A DNA stretch of 64,000 nt, from contig JAFDZI010000017.1 of assembly GCA_018266955.1 (NCBI GenBank), forward strand, positions 1 through 64,000, in the 5' to 3' direction. Positions 50,926 to 59,705 of the stretch are shown here, in pieces; the stretch's first letter is position 1; every line of letters starts with the position of its first letter. A program made the position numbers and the translations under genes. This DNA comes from Bacteroidota bacterium. GTDB taxonomy: Bacteria; Bacteroidota; Bacteroidia; Flavobacteriales; Weeksellaceae. The notes under the pieces are model-generated. The model was not told where the DNA came from. It did no database searches and was given only the letters and a program-made list of their open reading frames with translations.

Positions 50926-51855
50926 ATGAAAATCCTCTTCCTTTCCGATACCCATTCCCAACATCGCAAACTGAAAAATTTGCCGGAAGCAGATATGGTG
51001 ATTCACGCCGGTGATGTTTCTAAAATAGGAAGAGACCACGAAGTGGAAGATTTTATGAGATGGTTCAGCGCTTTAGATTACAAATACAAAGTTTTTATAG
51101 CGGGGAATCACGATTTTTTCTTTGAAAATGAAACCACAAAAAGCATCGCAAGATTTTTAAATGGAAATACATTCTATTTATTTAATTCTACTATTGAAAT
51201 AGAAGGTTTAAAAATTTGGGGTTCACCATTCACTCCAACTTTTTTTAATTGGGCGTTTAATCTTGACAGAGGAAAAGATATTCAACAAGTTTGGAATGAA
51301 ATTCCAAATGATACCGATATTTTGGTAACACACGGTCCACCTCTTGGTATTTTAGACCGAACTACAGACCAACTGAATGTTGGTTGTGAAAATCTGCTGA
51401 AAAAAGTCAAAAAGATTAAACCAAAATATCATTTGTTTGGTCATATTCACGAAGGATATGGAATTTTAAATACCGGTAAAACAACTTTCATTAATGGCAG
51501 TGTGCTTAATGAACATTATCAACTTGTCAATCAACCTTTTTTCTTTGATTTTTCAAAAAACCCTTACCCTAAAAGACTATATTTAGATGATGTAAGACCA
51601 ACTCCGGAAGGTTTTGAACGCGCTTATGATTTTGAAGAATTTGTAAATTACATCTCACAAAATGGGCTTCCTGACTTCATCAGTTTTGACCACGATTTGG
51701 GTGAAGGGAAAACCGGTCTCGACTGTGCCAAGTTTTTGGTGGAATACTGCCTGGATAACCAAATTCATAAAATTAATTTCCAAGTTCACAGCCAGAATCC
51801 TGTTGGTAAGGAAAATATTGAATTTCTTCTTAAAAATTTCAACAAAAACCATTAG
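50926..51855 (+). CDS. Metallophosphoesterase fused to a cyclic-phosphate-processing receiver-like domain
   Basis: 309 residues. N-terminal calcineurin-type phosphoesterase (about 1-205): FLSDTHSQH (metal site D-x-H), HAGDVS, AGNHDFF (GNHD), VTHGPP and LFGHIH (GH-x-H). C-terminal receiver-like domain (about 217-305): LYLDDVRPTP (DD at the receiver acidic pocket), ISFDHDLGEGKTGLDCAKFL and INFQVHSQNPVG near the end; this matches the cREC family described as cyclic-phosphate-processing receiver domains. The fused pair suggests a nucleotide or RNA-end phosphatase acting on 2',3'-cyclic phosphates; the substrate is inferred. Single gene with its own promoter-like box. Confidence 0.8.
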   Translation: MKILFLSDTHSQHRKLKNLPEADMVIHAGDVSKIGRDHEVEDFMRWFSALDYKYKVFIAGNHDFFFENETTKSIARFLNGNTFYLFNSTIEIEGLKIWGSPFTPTFFNWAFNLDRGKDIQQVWNEIPNDTDILVTHGPPLGILDRTTDQLNVGCENLLKKVKKIKPKYHLFGHIHEGYGILNTGKTTFINGSVLNEHYQLVNQPFFFDFSKNPYPKRLYLDDVRPTPEGFERAYDFEEFVNYISQNGLPDFISFDHDLGEGKTGLDCAKFLVEYCLDNQIHKINFQVHSQNPVGKENIEFLLKNFNKNH

Positions 51856-51888
51856 AAAGACTTCTTTTGTCTCCTTAATAGGATAGAT

Positions 51889-52149
51889 TTGAGGAATCTA
51901 ATTTTCAAAAAGATTGAAATGCCCCTAATCGTTTCCATTGGTTTAAGACTGATTCAAATTTCTAAAAGTACTCCATTTATCCTTGAAATTTCTGATAATG
52001 CAGGGATTTCGTGGGAAATAAGATTTCCCGGCTCTAATGAAGTTGGGGAATTTATTGATATCTTTAGGCGTGGTGAGACGATATTTGCAACTACGACAAA
52101 AGGCAGGTTCAGATCGGTAGATGCAGGACAAAGCTGGATGCAGATTTAG
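51889..52149 (+). pseudogene. Fragment of an Asp-box (BNR) repeat protein
   Basis: An 86-codon frame whose second half (ISDNAGISWEIRFPG and SVDAGQSWMQI) carries two S-x-D-x-G-x-x-W Asp-box motifs typical of BNR/sialidase propellers, which normally number four to eight in 300 or more residues. The first 40 codons do not continue that fold and may be frameshifted. No RBS-like context. Most likely a remnant. Confidence 0.45.
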
Positions 52150-52160
52150 TTTCGAAAGAA

Positions 52161-53060
52161 TTAATTTTCCCAAATCAGTTGCTGACATCTTGAATGAAAA
52201 TTACTGTTTCTCTCTTCTTGGGTTAACGTTGGTGAAAATGGAATCTTATTACCATTGCGGTCTGCAATAAAGCACAATTCATCCGAATCTGTTTCAGGAT
52301 ATTCCCAATAATTCAATGCAATTTTTGCTCTGCCGTTTTGCGGGTTAAACTCGCGGATTACCATATCTGAAATAAACGGAAAGAGTTCATTACCCTCAAT
52401 ATCAATAATGCCGAAAATAATTTTTTGGTAATCTTTTGTAAAATGTTTAAAATAATCTGAATAATAAATACCCTCATATTCCAATTGTACTTTATCGAAG
52501 AAAACATCCACTGTTTTTCCCGCGCAGTAATTTTCTCCTACAAACTCCAAATGGTCCCATTTGAAATCTATTATGATGTTTTCTTGATAGTCGATTAGAC
52601 CGTATTTGTTATTTTTTGAGGCAATAATATATTTATCATTGAAACTAAAAATATCATCGTATTCCAATGGTAAAATCGTATTTCTTTGGATGTCCATCAT
52701 TTCCCACTTTCCGTTAAGTGCAACGACTACTTTTGGATTCTCGGCTGATAAATCCCCCAAGAGTTGATCGTAGATAAATGGAAAAACCTCATGATTTTTA
52801 CGGTCAAAAATTCCAAGTTTCCCTTCCTTTTTTGCAATACAATAGCCGTTTTCGAAAAATGGATACTGAATCATGTCATAATCATCCGGAATGACAAGAT
52901 AACCTTCCTGATTAACAAAACCCCATCCATTATCAGTGCAAACCCAACCATAACCTTCTTCATCAAATTCGGTCACTTCTTCCCATTTAGTAGGATGAAA
53001 CCCTCTTTCTTCGTAATCTCCTGCCAAATCATTGGCTTCCCAAGGGTGGATTTTTTTCAT
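52161..53060 (-). CDS. WG-repeat-containing protein
   Basis: 299 residues, no signal. Series of WG-type repeats: GWGFVNQEGYLVIPDDYD near 41-58, KLGIFDRKNHEVFPFIYD near 79-96, WEMMDIQRNTILPLEYDD near 112-129, KYGLIDYQENIIIDFKWD near 144-161, FGIIDIEGNELFPFISD near 219-235, and LCFIADRNGNKIPF. These are degenerate (Trp replaced by Phe, Tyr or Leu). Overlaps the next gene by 4 bases; the two probably form a unit. Function unknown; WG proteins are common in accessory toxin and immunity regions. Confidence 0.7.
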   Translation of the reverse strand: MKKIHPWEANDLAGDYEERGFHPTKWEEVTEFDEEGYGWVCTDNGWGFVNQEGYLVIPDDYDMIQYPFFENGYCIAKKEGKLGIFDRKNHEVFPFIYDQLLGDLSAENPKVVVALNGKWEMMDIQRNTILPLEYDDIFSFNDKYIIASKNNKYGLIDYQENIIIDFKWDHLEFVGENYCAGKTVDVFFDKVQLEYEGIYYSDYFKHFTKDYQKIIFGIIDIEGNELFPFISDMVIREFNPQNGRAKIALNYWEYPETDSDELCFIADRNGNKIPFSPTLTQEERNSNFHSRCQQLIWEN

Positions 53061-53731
53061 AAATCTAATTGATTTTGAAACTTCTGCAATGCATTAAAAA
53101 TTGCCCAATTTTTGAAATTCGGATTGCTATAAATCCTATTAATATACAATGGATGATAGAACTTATTTTCTTTAAAACCTTTTTCAAGATAACAGTTTTC
53201 TTTACTAATTAGATGATTGAAAATTTCATTTGAAAAATATGCAACCGTATCATTTTTTAATTTCTTATGCTCATTAAACCACCCAATGAACACAGGCTTA
53301 TTTCCAATCATAAATCTAACTTCATCTAAATTCGGGAAAGTATGTTCAGATAAAGAGGTATTAAATAAATCTCTTGCCTTATTAATATCCGCTTCCCGGA
53401 TATAATGCAAGTTAAATAGCAAAATTATACCTGAAATTTCCTTTGGATTTCCAACATAACTACCATTGAAAATCTTTATGAGACATTGCATAGTTGCATC
53501 TACGCTAAATTCTTTCCAATTATATCTTTTTGAATTTGGACAAATACTTGAAAGTGTTATTAGATTTTTTTCTTCAATTTTCTTATCGATTGGTTTTGCA
53601 CTTCCCGGATTTTTTAGAATTGCTGAACCTAAAAGTTCCCAACTGTCTCCTATTTGAATTATTGTTGTTTTTCTGTAACCAATATCTTTTTCATTGAAAT
53701 ATTCTGCATAAACTCTAATATGTTGTTCCAT
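53057..53731 (-). CDS. Hypothetical protein, possible UDG-fold relative
   Basis: 224 residues. The pattern WELLGSAILKNPGSAKPI near 29-46 recalls the DUF1643/UDG loop (ALxLNPSxA), and FMIGNKPVFIGWFNEHKK near 140-157 recalls the second strand region. Both are suggestive only. A good promoter lies upstream. Upstream gene in a two-gene unit with the WG protein (ATGA overlap). Confidence 0.6.
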   Translation of the reverse strand: MEQHIRVYAEYFNEKDIGYRKTTIIQIGDSWELLGSAILKNPGSAKPIDKKIEEKNLITLSSICPNSKRYNWKEFSVDATMQCLIKIFNGSYVGNPKEISGIILLFNLHYIREADINKARDLFNTSLSEHTFPNLDEVRFMIGNKPVFIGWFNEHKKLKNDTVAYFSNEIFNHLISKENCYLEKGFKENKFYHPLYINRIYSNPNFKNWAIFNALQKFQNQLDL

Positions 53732-53748
53732 AATTAAATAATTTCCTA

Positions 53749-53777
53749 CAAAAATAACTTATTTAAAAGACAAATCA
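53749..53777 (-). promoter_or_regulatory. Promoter for the minus-strand unit 53731-52161
   Basis: On the minus strand, TTG (complement of 53775-53777) is followed 18 bases later by TATTTTTG (complement of 53749-53756). Both boxes fit the flavobacterial consensus. Confidence 0.55.
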
Positions 53778-53852
53778 AGTCACTGAAAAAATATTTATTA
53801 ATGACTTCTTTTGGCTGATACCGCTTATAGTTTTGTAGTTTAAAATTAATTT

Positions 53853-54038
53853 ATGGAACTACTGAAAAAAATTAGAAACCATTATTTTGAGGAGGTAACT
53901 GAAGATAATGAGACAGAAAAAATTATAATTAGAAAGAAGTTTTTACGATTTTTTGGAACTGCGATGCTACTATTTTTCACTCTTTTATTTTCATTTTATT
54001 TATTTTGTTTGCTTCAAACAACATCAAATAATCAGTAA
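53853..54038 (+). CDS. Small single-span membrane protein
   Basis: 61 residues: basic/acidic N terminus (RNHYFEEVTEDNETEKIIIRKKFLR), one membrane helix (FGTAMLLFFTLLFSFYLFCLL) and a short polar tail. A TAGTTTTG box (53828-53835) lies 18 bases before the ATG, supporting expression. Family unknown. Confidence 0.5.
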   Translation: MELLKKIRNHYFEEVTEDNETEKIIIRKKFLRFFGTAMLLFFTLLFSFYLFCLLQTTSNNQ

Positions 54039-54067
54039 AAAAGACATTTTTTGTCGTTTTACTACTT

Positions 54068-54075
54068 TATATTTG
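54068..54075 (+). promoter_or_regulatory. -7 box for the gene starting at 54096
   Basis: TATATTTG, full match. Transcription near 54083 would allow the ATG at 54096 but not the earlier ATG at 54051, which decides the start. Confidence 0.45.
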
Positions 54076-54095
54076 CTAAAATAAACGACATAGCA

Positions 54096-54359
54096 ATGCT
54101 CGAAATTACAGCTGAAGAATTTAAGAAATTCTCTAATTTAAATGATAAAGTCCGAAAAGTAGAAGTTCGTGCAAAAGATTATCTTTTAAAACTTGAGCCA
54201 TTATTGCAAAAACAAAAAAATGAAGGTTTAATTGATGATTTTGAGATTGAACCACGGGCGGACTTTGAAGCACTTACTCTCAATTTAGCACTAAACCCGC
54301 CATTTTGCCAAACTGCTGTGCCTGTTGCACAACTCAAATATACAAATAAATTTGTATAA
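54096..54359 (+). CDS. Hypothetical protein running into a boundary repeat and the IS
   Basis: 87 residues from the ATG at 54096. The first ~60 (LEITAEEFKKFSNLNDKVRKVEVRAKDYL) form a helical Lys/Glu-rich protein with no recognised family. The last ~25 (LNLALNPPFCQTAVPVAQLKY) come from a repeat that recurs at cassette borders plus the left end of the IS1182 copy, so the native stop has probably been lost or replaced. Confidence 0.5.
   Translation: MLEITAEEFKKFSNLNDKVRKVEVRAKDYLLKLEPLLQKQKNEGLIDDFEIEPRADFEALTLNLALNPPFCQTAVPVAQLKYTNKFV
54293..54321. repeat. Cassette-boundary repeat A
   Basis: AAACCCGCCATTTTGCCAA continuing to 54321, directly left of IS copy 1. Related to the sequences at 59877-59914 and 62131-62158, which share CCCG, TTTTGC and a terminal TGT. 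The right remainder (56049-56071) follows the IS. Confidence 0.6.
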
Positions 54360-56048
54360 AAACGGGATATTTCGTAAATTGATGTATGCAAGGAAAGAAG
54401 AGTTTTAGACCACAATTATTTGTTTCGGTCAATTTATTAGACCTAGTTCCAGAGGATAATTTTTACAGAAAATTATTATCCGAACTCAATTTAGATTTCA
54501 TTTATAAAGCCACTCAAAAGTATTATGGTAAGGAAGGACAGGAGAGTATAGATCCTGTAGTTTTCTTTAAGATATTGTTGGTGGGATATTTGAATAACAT
54601 CAACAGCGATAGACAATTAATTGCTTTTTGTAGTGATAGCTTATCGATACGATTGTTTTTAGGTTATGATGTACATGAGCAACTTCCTTGGCACAGTACC
54701 ATTAGCCGAACTCGCGATTTATATGGCGAAGAAGTCTTTTTAAATTTATTTAAACAAGTACTAAAAATGTGTGTTGGCAAAGGCATGGTTCGAGGTAAAC
54801 GACAAGCGGTGGATAGCGTTTTCATCAAAGCCAATGCAAGTATGGATAGTTTAATGGAGAAAGAAGTATTGGAGGATGCCAGTGCATTTGTGAATGAATT
54901 AGAAGAAAACAGCGAATACAAAGTAACTTCCACCCGCAAGAAACACGTTGAACGCCACCATGATTGGAAGGTAGAAGCGTATAAAGGAATGCCAGGGAAT
55001 AGCAATAGCAATCAAACCGACGAAAACGGCAATCTCATCCGTCCGAAATACTTATCAAATCATACACACTATTCACCTACAGATACAGATGCTAGAGTGA
55101 GTGTAAAACCCGGCAAAGCGCGACAATTAAATTATTTTGGACAAATCGCAGTTGACGATGCGCACCATGTCATTACAGGAGCGTGTTCTGATTTTGCGGA
55201 CAAACGCGACAGTCAGTGTTTAGAACAAATTGTAGAACTCACAGAAGAAAACCTCAAGGAAAACGGAATAGAGTTACAAGAGCTTTTAGCCGATGGCGGT
55301 TACAGCAGTGGCGAAGCTTTGGCGTATTTGCACGAAAAAAACATTAACGCTTACATCCCTAACTTCGGACAATACAAACCCGAGCGAGAAGGATTTACCT
55401 TCCACAAAGAAGAAAACTATTACCAATGCACAAAACCCGAAGGCAACCAAGCCAAACTTCTATTCAAAGGCGAAAAAACCGATAGTAAAGGCTACACCAA
55501 ACGCACGTACCGAAGCAGTGAAACAGATTGTAAAAACTGTCCACTAAGAGAACCTTGTTGTGGCAAAAGCACCAAGTTCAAAAAGCTAGACGACAGCATC
55601 CATAAAGAACATTACGACCGCATGCATCAAAAGCTTACCCAGAATGCAAACTATGCCAAGAAAATGGTAAGAGTACGTAGCAAAACAGTAGAACCCGCCA
55701 TTGGAACGTTGGTCAACTTTACCAACATGAAGCGCGTAAATACACGAGGCATCAAAAACGCAAACAAACACGTACTCATGGCAAGTTTAACCTATAACTT
55801 GAAGAAATACTTGCGCTTTACCATCAAAAAATCGAGTATTTTAGCTCAAGTTATTTCCCTAAAACAAGGGAAGAGCTTTGCTTTTTCAAAACGCGCCTTT
55901 TCAGTCTATAAAAACTCGATTTTAAGCTATTCAAATTCTAGAATTTTGAACTACAACTAAAAAACAAACCTCTCTAAAATTGCTTCTAAAGAGGTCAAAA
56001 TATATGTTTTTGAAAACTATTTTCTATAAAAAAGGAGTTGTGCAACAG
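54322..56048 (+). mobile_element. IS1182-family insertion sequence, copy 1
   Basis: 1727 bases with perfect 14-base terminal inverted repeats CTGTTGCACAACTC (54322-54335) and GAGTTGTGCAACAG (56035-56048). One transposase gene. Contains an internal promoter, with TTG at 54325-54327, 19 bases, then TAAATTTG at 54347-54354, starting inside the left repeat. A hairpin with arms ACCTCT/AGAGGT (55968-55995) ends the transcript. No clear target duplication is visible. Confidence 0.9.
54386..55960 (+). CDS. IS1182-family DDE transposase, copy 1
   Basis: 524 residues. DDE pattern: first Asp in QAVDSVFIKANAS near 144-156, second in LLADGGYSS near 300, Glu in KTVEPAIGT near 442. Opening SFRPQLFVSVNLLDLVPEDN is the IS1182 hallmark, with a Cys-rich segment CKNCPLREPCCG near 383-394. 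Reading frame intact, so it may be active. Differs from copy 2 at about 20-25 residues. Its ATG lies 32 bases beyond the internal promoter. Confidence 0.92.
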   Translation: MQGKKSFRPQLFVSVNLLDLVPEDNFYRKLLSELNLDFIYKATQKYYGKEGQESIDPVVFFKILLVGYLNNINSDRQLIAFCSDSLSIRLFLGYDVHEQLPWHSTISRTRDLYGEEVFLNLFKQVLKMCVGKGMVRGKRQAVDSVFIKANASMDSLMEKEVLEDASAFVNELEENSEYKVTSTRKKHVERHHDWKVEAYKGMPGNSNSNQTDENGNLIRPKYLSNHTHYSPTDTDARVSVKPGKARQLNYFGQIAVDDAHHVITGACSDFADKRDSQCLEQIVELTEENLKENGIELQELLADGGYSSGEALAYLHEKNINAYIPNFGQYKPEREGFTFHKEENYYQCTKPEGNQAKLLFKGEKTDSKGYTKRTYRSSETDCKNCPLREPCCGKSTKFKKLDDSIHKEHYDRMHQKLTQNANYAKKMVRVRSKTVEPAIGTLVNFTNMKRVNTRGIKNANKHVLMASLTYNLKKYLRFTIKKSSILAQVISLKQGKSFAFSKRAFSVYKNSILSYSNSRILNYN

Positions 56049-56071
56049 CTACGTCTGTTAGGTGCAGTGCT
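56049..56071. repeat. Boundary repeat right of IS copy 1 (GTTAGGTGCAGTGCT)
   Basis: GTTAGGTGCAGTGCT at 56057-56071 matches 13 of 15 bases of the inverted copy at 59706-59720, so the two bracket the ABC-3C genes. GTTAGGT fits the integron core consensus GTTRRRY. Confidence 0.6.
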
Positions 56072-56073
56072 TT

Positions 56074-58011
56074 TTATATTTCGTTTATTTTCTCCCAATC
56101 ATCAGGAATGAGTTTCAATCCATCTCTCCAAATTTCAGTTACTGCGTCCTTAAATCTATCGCTATTTAAATATGCGTGGTCTGTAATGATAACCTGAAAA
56201 TTAGGAGTCAGTGATTCAACCACATCAAAAATAAAGTCAAACATTTTATTTACAGCTAATTCATCGGCACTAATTTCAACCAAATCGTCAGTTTTTTCTG
56301 GTGGATAATAAACTTGAGTCGGTTGGTCAAAAATTATAAAACGAGGTATTGGTCTATTATTCTGGATGAAATGTTGATGAAGTGCTAATGTTATTAGAAG
56401 GTGGTAGGCAACCCAGTTTGCCCCACTTCCAATTTGTGGAAGTGCAATTGGTTTAGTCTCAGTATCAATAAACATAGTTAATCTACCCAAATCAAATCTT
56501 ATTGGGGAATCTTGATATTCAACATCAAGATTTTCAACCCATTTGCTCATTTGGAGATTTATCTTGTTCAAAATAGATAATAATTTCTCTTTTTCATTAT
56601 CACTATCAACTTTATTTTCTAGTTCTTTTATTCTGAATTTTAAGTTGTCTATTTTAGATACGATGTTTTCAGTTTCAATATCGGTATCTATGCTCTCAAG
56701 AAATAAGCTAATCCGCCCAATTACTTTTCCTCTTCTTATATTTAAATCCCTTAATGTTCTTGCTTTTTCATCTTCAACGTATAATGCTGTGATGCTTTTT
56801 TCGATTTTCTTTAATTCACTTTCAATTTCGTGATAACTCCCTTCTACAGATTCAATATATGCTTGAATTCTAGGACTTTCAGCCTTTGTGAATTTTAAGT
56901 CATTTTTTATGTTATCTAATGATTGATTTATATTTGCAATTGTAGGAATTGCAATATCTAAAGTGCTATCACATAGTGGACAAGCGTTTGGATTAAATTC
57001 TGTATTTTCTGAATACAGCTTGATAGACTCCAATCTAATTTCTTGTTGTTTAGCTTCTGTAGAATATCCAAATGAATTTTTTAAATAATCAGTAGCAGCT
57101 TTTCTGTTATCAGAGATTTTCCCTAATTCAATTTTTAATTCACTTCGCCTATCTACTAGTTCTTTTAATGCTGAATTCTCTCCTTTAACTTCCAATGGTT
57201 GATATTCCCATTTTGAAACCTGTTCTAAATATTGATATGCCTCAAATTGACTGTTTGGCGAAACAGTTTTTTCTAAAATTCCTATCTCTTTTGCCTCTTC
57301 AATTAGAGAATATGCTTGACTTATCCCTTCAGATTTAATTTTTTCAGCTTCTCTTTGCTCTCTGTTTAATCTATTTAATTGCTTCTTTAATTGAGTAATT
57401 TCACTTTCAATTAATAGAGAATCTTCATTTACTGCACCTAAGAAATAAGGCAGTGTATCTTTGATAGATTGAGGCACAAATTCTTTATTTTGATTATAAA
57501 ACAGTTGATGAGGATCAGCTACTAAATATTGAGGTTGGTAACTGTAAAAACGAGAATGTTTGAAATTTGCTTTCAATGGTTCTCTTGTTAAAGAATCTGG
57601 AATATGAAGGTTTTCTGAAATGCCAATTTTTCTAGTTAAAAATTCTTTGAGAGTATCAATATTTAGATTTGAGTTTATATCATCAAACTCTGGAATTGTG
57701 TCACCAATATTACGAATTAGTTGAACTGTAGTAGATGCAATTATTCCTTTAATATTTGGATTTTCTCTTGCAATGAAAACAGATTCATTATCTTCAAAAG
57801 TTACAATTACAGAAAAATAGGAAACAGTATCTCTAATAATGCCTTCTGGAATATCACATCCTGAAGAAGCTAAACAATAATTAACGATTTCAATTAATGC
57901 TGATTTTCCTGATTTAGATTCACCTGTTATAATATTTACTTTGCCCAAGTTGAAAGGCAATATTCTTTTTTCGCCTTTTAAACTATACAGGATTACTTTA
58001 TTTATTTGCAT
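56074..58011 (-). CDS. DUF3732 ABC ATPase of an ABC-3C system
   Basis: 645 residues, Rad50/SMC-like. Walker A GESKSGKS near 29-36; a long coiled coil (about 200-470) folded around a zinc-hook-like CPLC near 345; C-terminal ABC signature region QIGSGANWVAYHLL near 536, Walker B RFIIFDQPTQ near 566 with the catalytic acidic residue replaced by Asp-Gln, and IITDHAYL (H-loop) near 620. This is the DUF3732 family known as the ATPase of three-component ABC conflict systems. Starts 2 bases after the middle component's stop. Confidence 0.88.
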   Translation of the reverse strand: MQINKVILYSLKGEKRILPFNLGKVNIITGESKSGKSALIEIVNYCLASSGCDIPEGIIRDTVSYFSVIVTFEDNESVFIARENPNIKGIIASTTVQLIRNIGDTIPEFDDINSNLNIDTLKEFLTRKIGISENLHIPDSLTREPLKANFKHSRFYSYQPQYLVADPHQLFYNQNKEFVPQSIKDTLPYFLGAVNEDSLLIESEITQLKKQLNRLNREQREAEKIKSEGISQAYSLIEEAKEIGILEKTVSPNSQFEAYQYLEQVSKWEYQPLEVKGENSALKELVDRRSELKIELGKISDNRKAATDYLKNSFGYSTEAKQQEIRLESIKLYSENTEFNPNACPLCDSTLDIAIPTIANINQSLDNIKNDLKFTKAESPRIQAYIESVEGSYHEIESELKKIEKSITALYVEDEKARTLRDLNIRRGKVIGRISLFLESIDTDIETENIVSKIDNLKFRIKELENKVDSDNEKEKLLSILNKINLQMSKWVENLDVEYQDSPIRFDLGRLTMFIDTETKPIALPQIGSGANWVAYHLLITLALHQHFIQNNRPIPRFIIFDQPTQVYYPPEKTDDLVEISADELAVNKMFDFIFDVVESLTPNFQVIITDHAYLNSDRFKDAVTEIWRDGLKLIPDDWEKINEI

Positions 58012-58013
58012 AA

Positions 58014-58508
58014 TTAAGGGGTTATTCTAAGAAAGGAATAGATAGATTTTACGTCATTAGTAAAAGAAAGCCATTTCCCTAATAATTGGGCTTTCTTCAA
58101 AATGTCATTATATTCATCATATTCTTCTCCATTAAACTTTTTTACTCTACTCATATCGGTTTCAATTTCGCCTTTTTCATTTATGTGCATTTTATTGTAG
58201 GCTATTGAAAAACTAAGTGCTTCTTTAGTATATTTAACCATATTCTTAGCTCTTTTAGAAAAATCAAAAAATAGATTGTCGTTATTTCCTACCCAAACAA
58301 AAAAATAAGTTCTTGTACTTCGAGGTAATCTTTCTCTAGTTTCTTTATGTAGCAATATGGGTAATACAATAAAAGAAAATGCAAATGGAAATTTAGTGTT
58401 AGTATGTTTGTTGTATTCCATTGCTACTACTCTAATAATCTCAGCACAAAATGCGGGATTAAATAAGTTAGCTACAATAGTATTTCTATCTGTCCAATTT
58501 CTTCTCAT
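58014..58508 (-). CDS. Middle component of the ABC-3C system
   Basis: 164 residues, alpha-helical, with NLFNPAFCAEIIRVVAMEYN near 14-33, FAFSFIVLPILLHKETRERLP near 42-62 and FSKRAKNMVKYTKEALSFSIAYN near 82-104. Small proteins of this layout between effector and ATPase are the middle components of ABC-3C systems and are thought to link the ATPase to the effector. Its ATG overlaps the effector's stop by 4 bases, suggesting coupled translation. The exact subfamily is not determined. Confidence 0.82.
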   Translation of the reverse strand: MRRNWTDRNTIVANLFNPAFCAEIIRVVAMEYNKHTNTKFPFAFSFIVLPILLHKETRERLPRSTRTYFFVWVGNNDNLFFDFSKRAKNMVKYTKEALSFSIAYNKMHINEKGEIETDMSRVKKFNGEEYDEYNDILKKAQLLGKWLSFTNDVKSIYSFLRITP

Positions 58509-59683
58509 AATTCCTTGTCAAAGTTTGGATGCCATCCAATTTTTTTTTCATCTGATAAAATTTGGTAGCTTCCTCTAGTTAAATAATCTTCATTAAATTT
58601 TTCTCTTATTTTTATTTGTGGACAACTAGTAGCAAATTGGTTTATGTAAAAATCTTTTCCGAGTTTTTTTAGTTCATCATCTGCTTTTCCGTCTGCTTCA
58701 TCCCCCATTATCTCAAAAATATTTTGCCAATAATCTCTGAGTTTTTTATCATATTCTTCTTCCTCTTCGGGATTTAAAAGGTGCAACCTCAGCCATTTAG
58801 ATCTTTGCTCAAATGCTCTTCTAAAATCACTAATTGCACGTTTAACCGTTCTTGAATTGATTCCAATTGAAATAAGCTCTAATTGCTTTAAAAAGTTTTT
58901 TTCTTTTAAACTCTCAACGTCTTCATCGGATATTTCCATTTGTTCAGGAAAGTGATTTGGTAGATTATCAGCTTGAAAGGAGTCTCTTATGTTGGATATT
59001 TTAAGTTGTAATTCTTCAAACTTGATTGAATCCAATTTTCCAGTTAAATTGTCAATTGCTTTTCCTAACCACCAGCCATCAAGCAGTTCAAGAAATGCAT
59101 CTAAATGATTAGGATAAGAAGAAAGGATAAGTTGTTTTTTTATTTTTGCATCAACTTTTGATATATCAATAGAATTATCTAAAATTCTAATACTCTGAAT
59201 TAATTTTTTCTTATTTTCAATACTTAGTTTTTGATATTCTTCTCTTCCTTTTTTTGTTGTATCATTTGTTGAAGAAATAGCAATAGAATCCAATTTATCT
59301 ATGGTGTCCTGCAATTCAGTATCGCTAAATATATTATCTCTTAACTTGTATAATATACTTGTTGTTGGAATATTTTCGGTTGTTATTAAATTTAAAACAG
59401 TTTGCTCAATGTCTATAGTCCCGTTTAATATATATTCAGACCAAATCCTAATAGTTTTCCAAAAGTCGACACTTGAATCAGTTAAATTTGCTTTTCCTTT
59501 AATATGAAGTTTTGTTTGATACAGGTTAGTTGAATTAACATCAGTTATATCAATATCATCAAGACATTCAATCCTTAGAACAGGATTATCAAGATTTCGA
59601 CTATTTGTCAAAAGCAATAGTAAAGCATATTTAATTTGATATATGTAACCTAGTGATGGTTCTTTTGCAGAAAAGTCAGTCAT
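58505..59683 (-). CDS. ABC-3C effector with predicted PD-(D/E)xK-like nuclease domain
   Basis: 392 residues. The N-terminal domain (about 10-110) opens SLGYIYQIKYALLLLL and carries an acid pattern Glu39-Asp42-Asp43 (IECLDDIDI) followed by Gln56-x-Lys58 in LYQTKLHIK, resembling the PD-(D/E)xK fold of DUF4297-like dsDNA nucleases (E...D...QxK). The long C-terminal part (about 200-392) is helical, with SKWLRLHLLNPEEEEEYDKKL near 285-305, resembling the ABC-3C C-terminal domain. First gene of the module, presumably the toxic effector restrained by the ATPase and middle component. Confidence 0.8.
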   Translation of the reverse strand: MTDFSAKEPSLGYIYQIKYALLLLLTNSRNLDNPVLRIECLDDIDITDVNSTNLYQTKLHIKGKANLTDSSVDFWKTIRIWSEYILNGTIDIEQTVLNLITTENIPTTSILYKLRDNIFSDTELQDTIDKLDSIAISSTNDTTKKGREEYQKLSIENKKKLIQSIRILDNSIDISKVDAKIKKQLILSSYPNHLDAFLELLDGWWLGKAIDNLTGKLDSIKFEELQLKISNIRDSFQADNLPNHFPEQMEISDEDVESLKEKNFLKQLELISIGINSRTVKRAISDFRRAFEQRSKWLRLHLLNPEEEEEYDKKLRDYWQNIFEIMGDEADGKADDELKKLGKDFYINQFATSCPQIKIREKFNEDYLTRGSYQILSDEKKIGWHPNFDKEL

Positions 59684-59705
59684 ATTTTAGGATGTTGTTT
59701 GTTCT

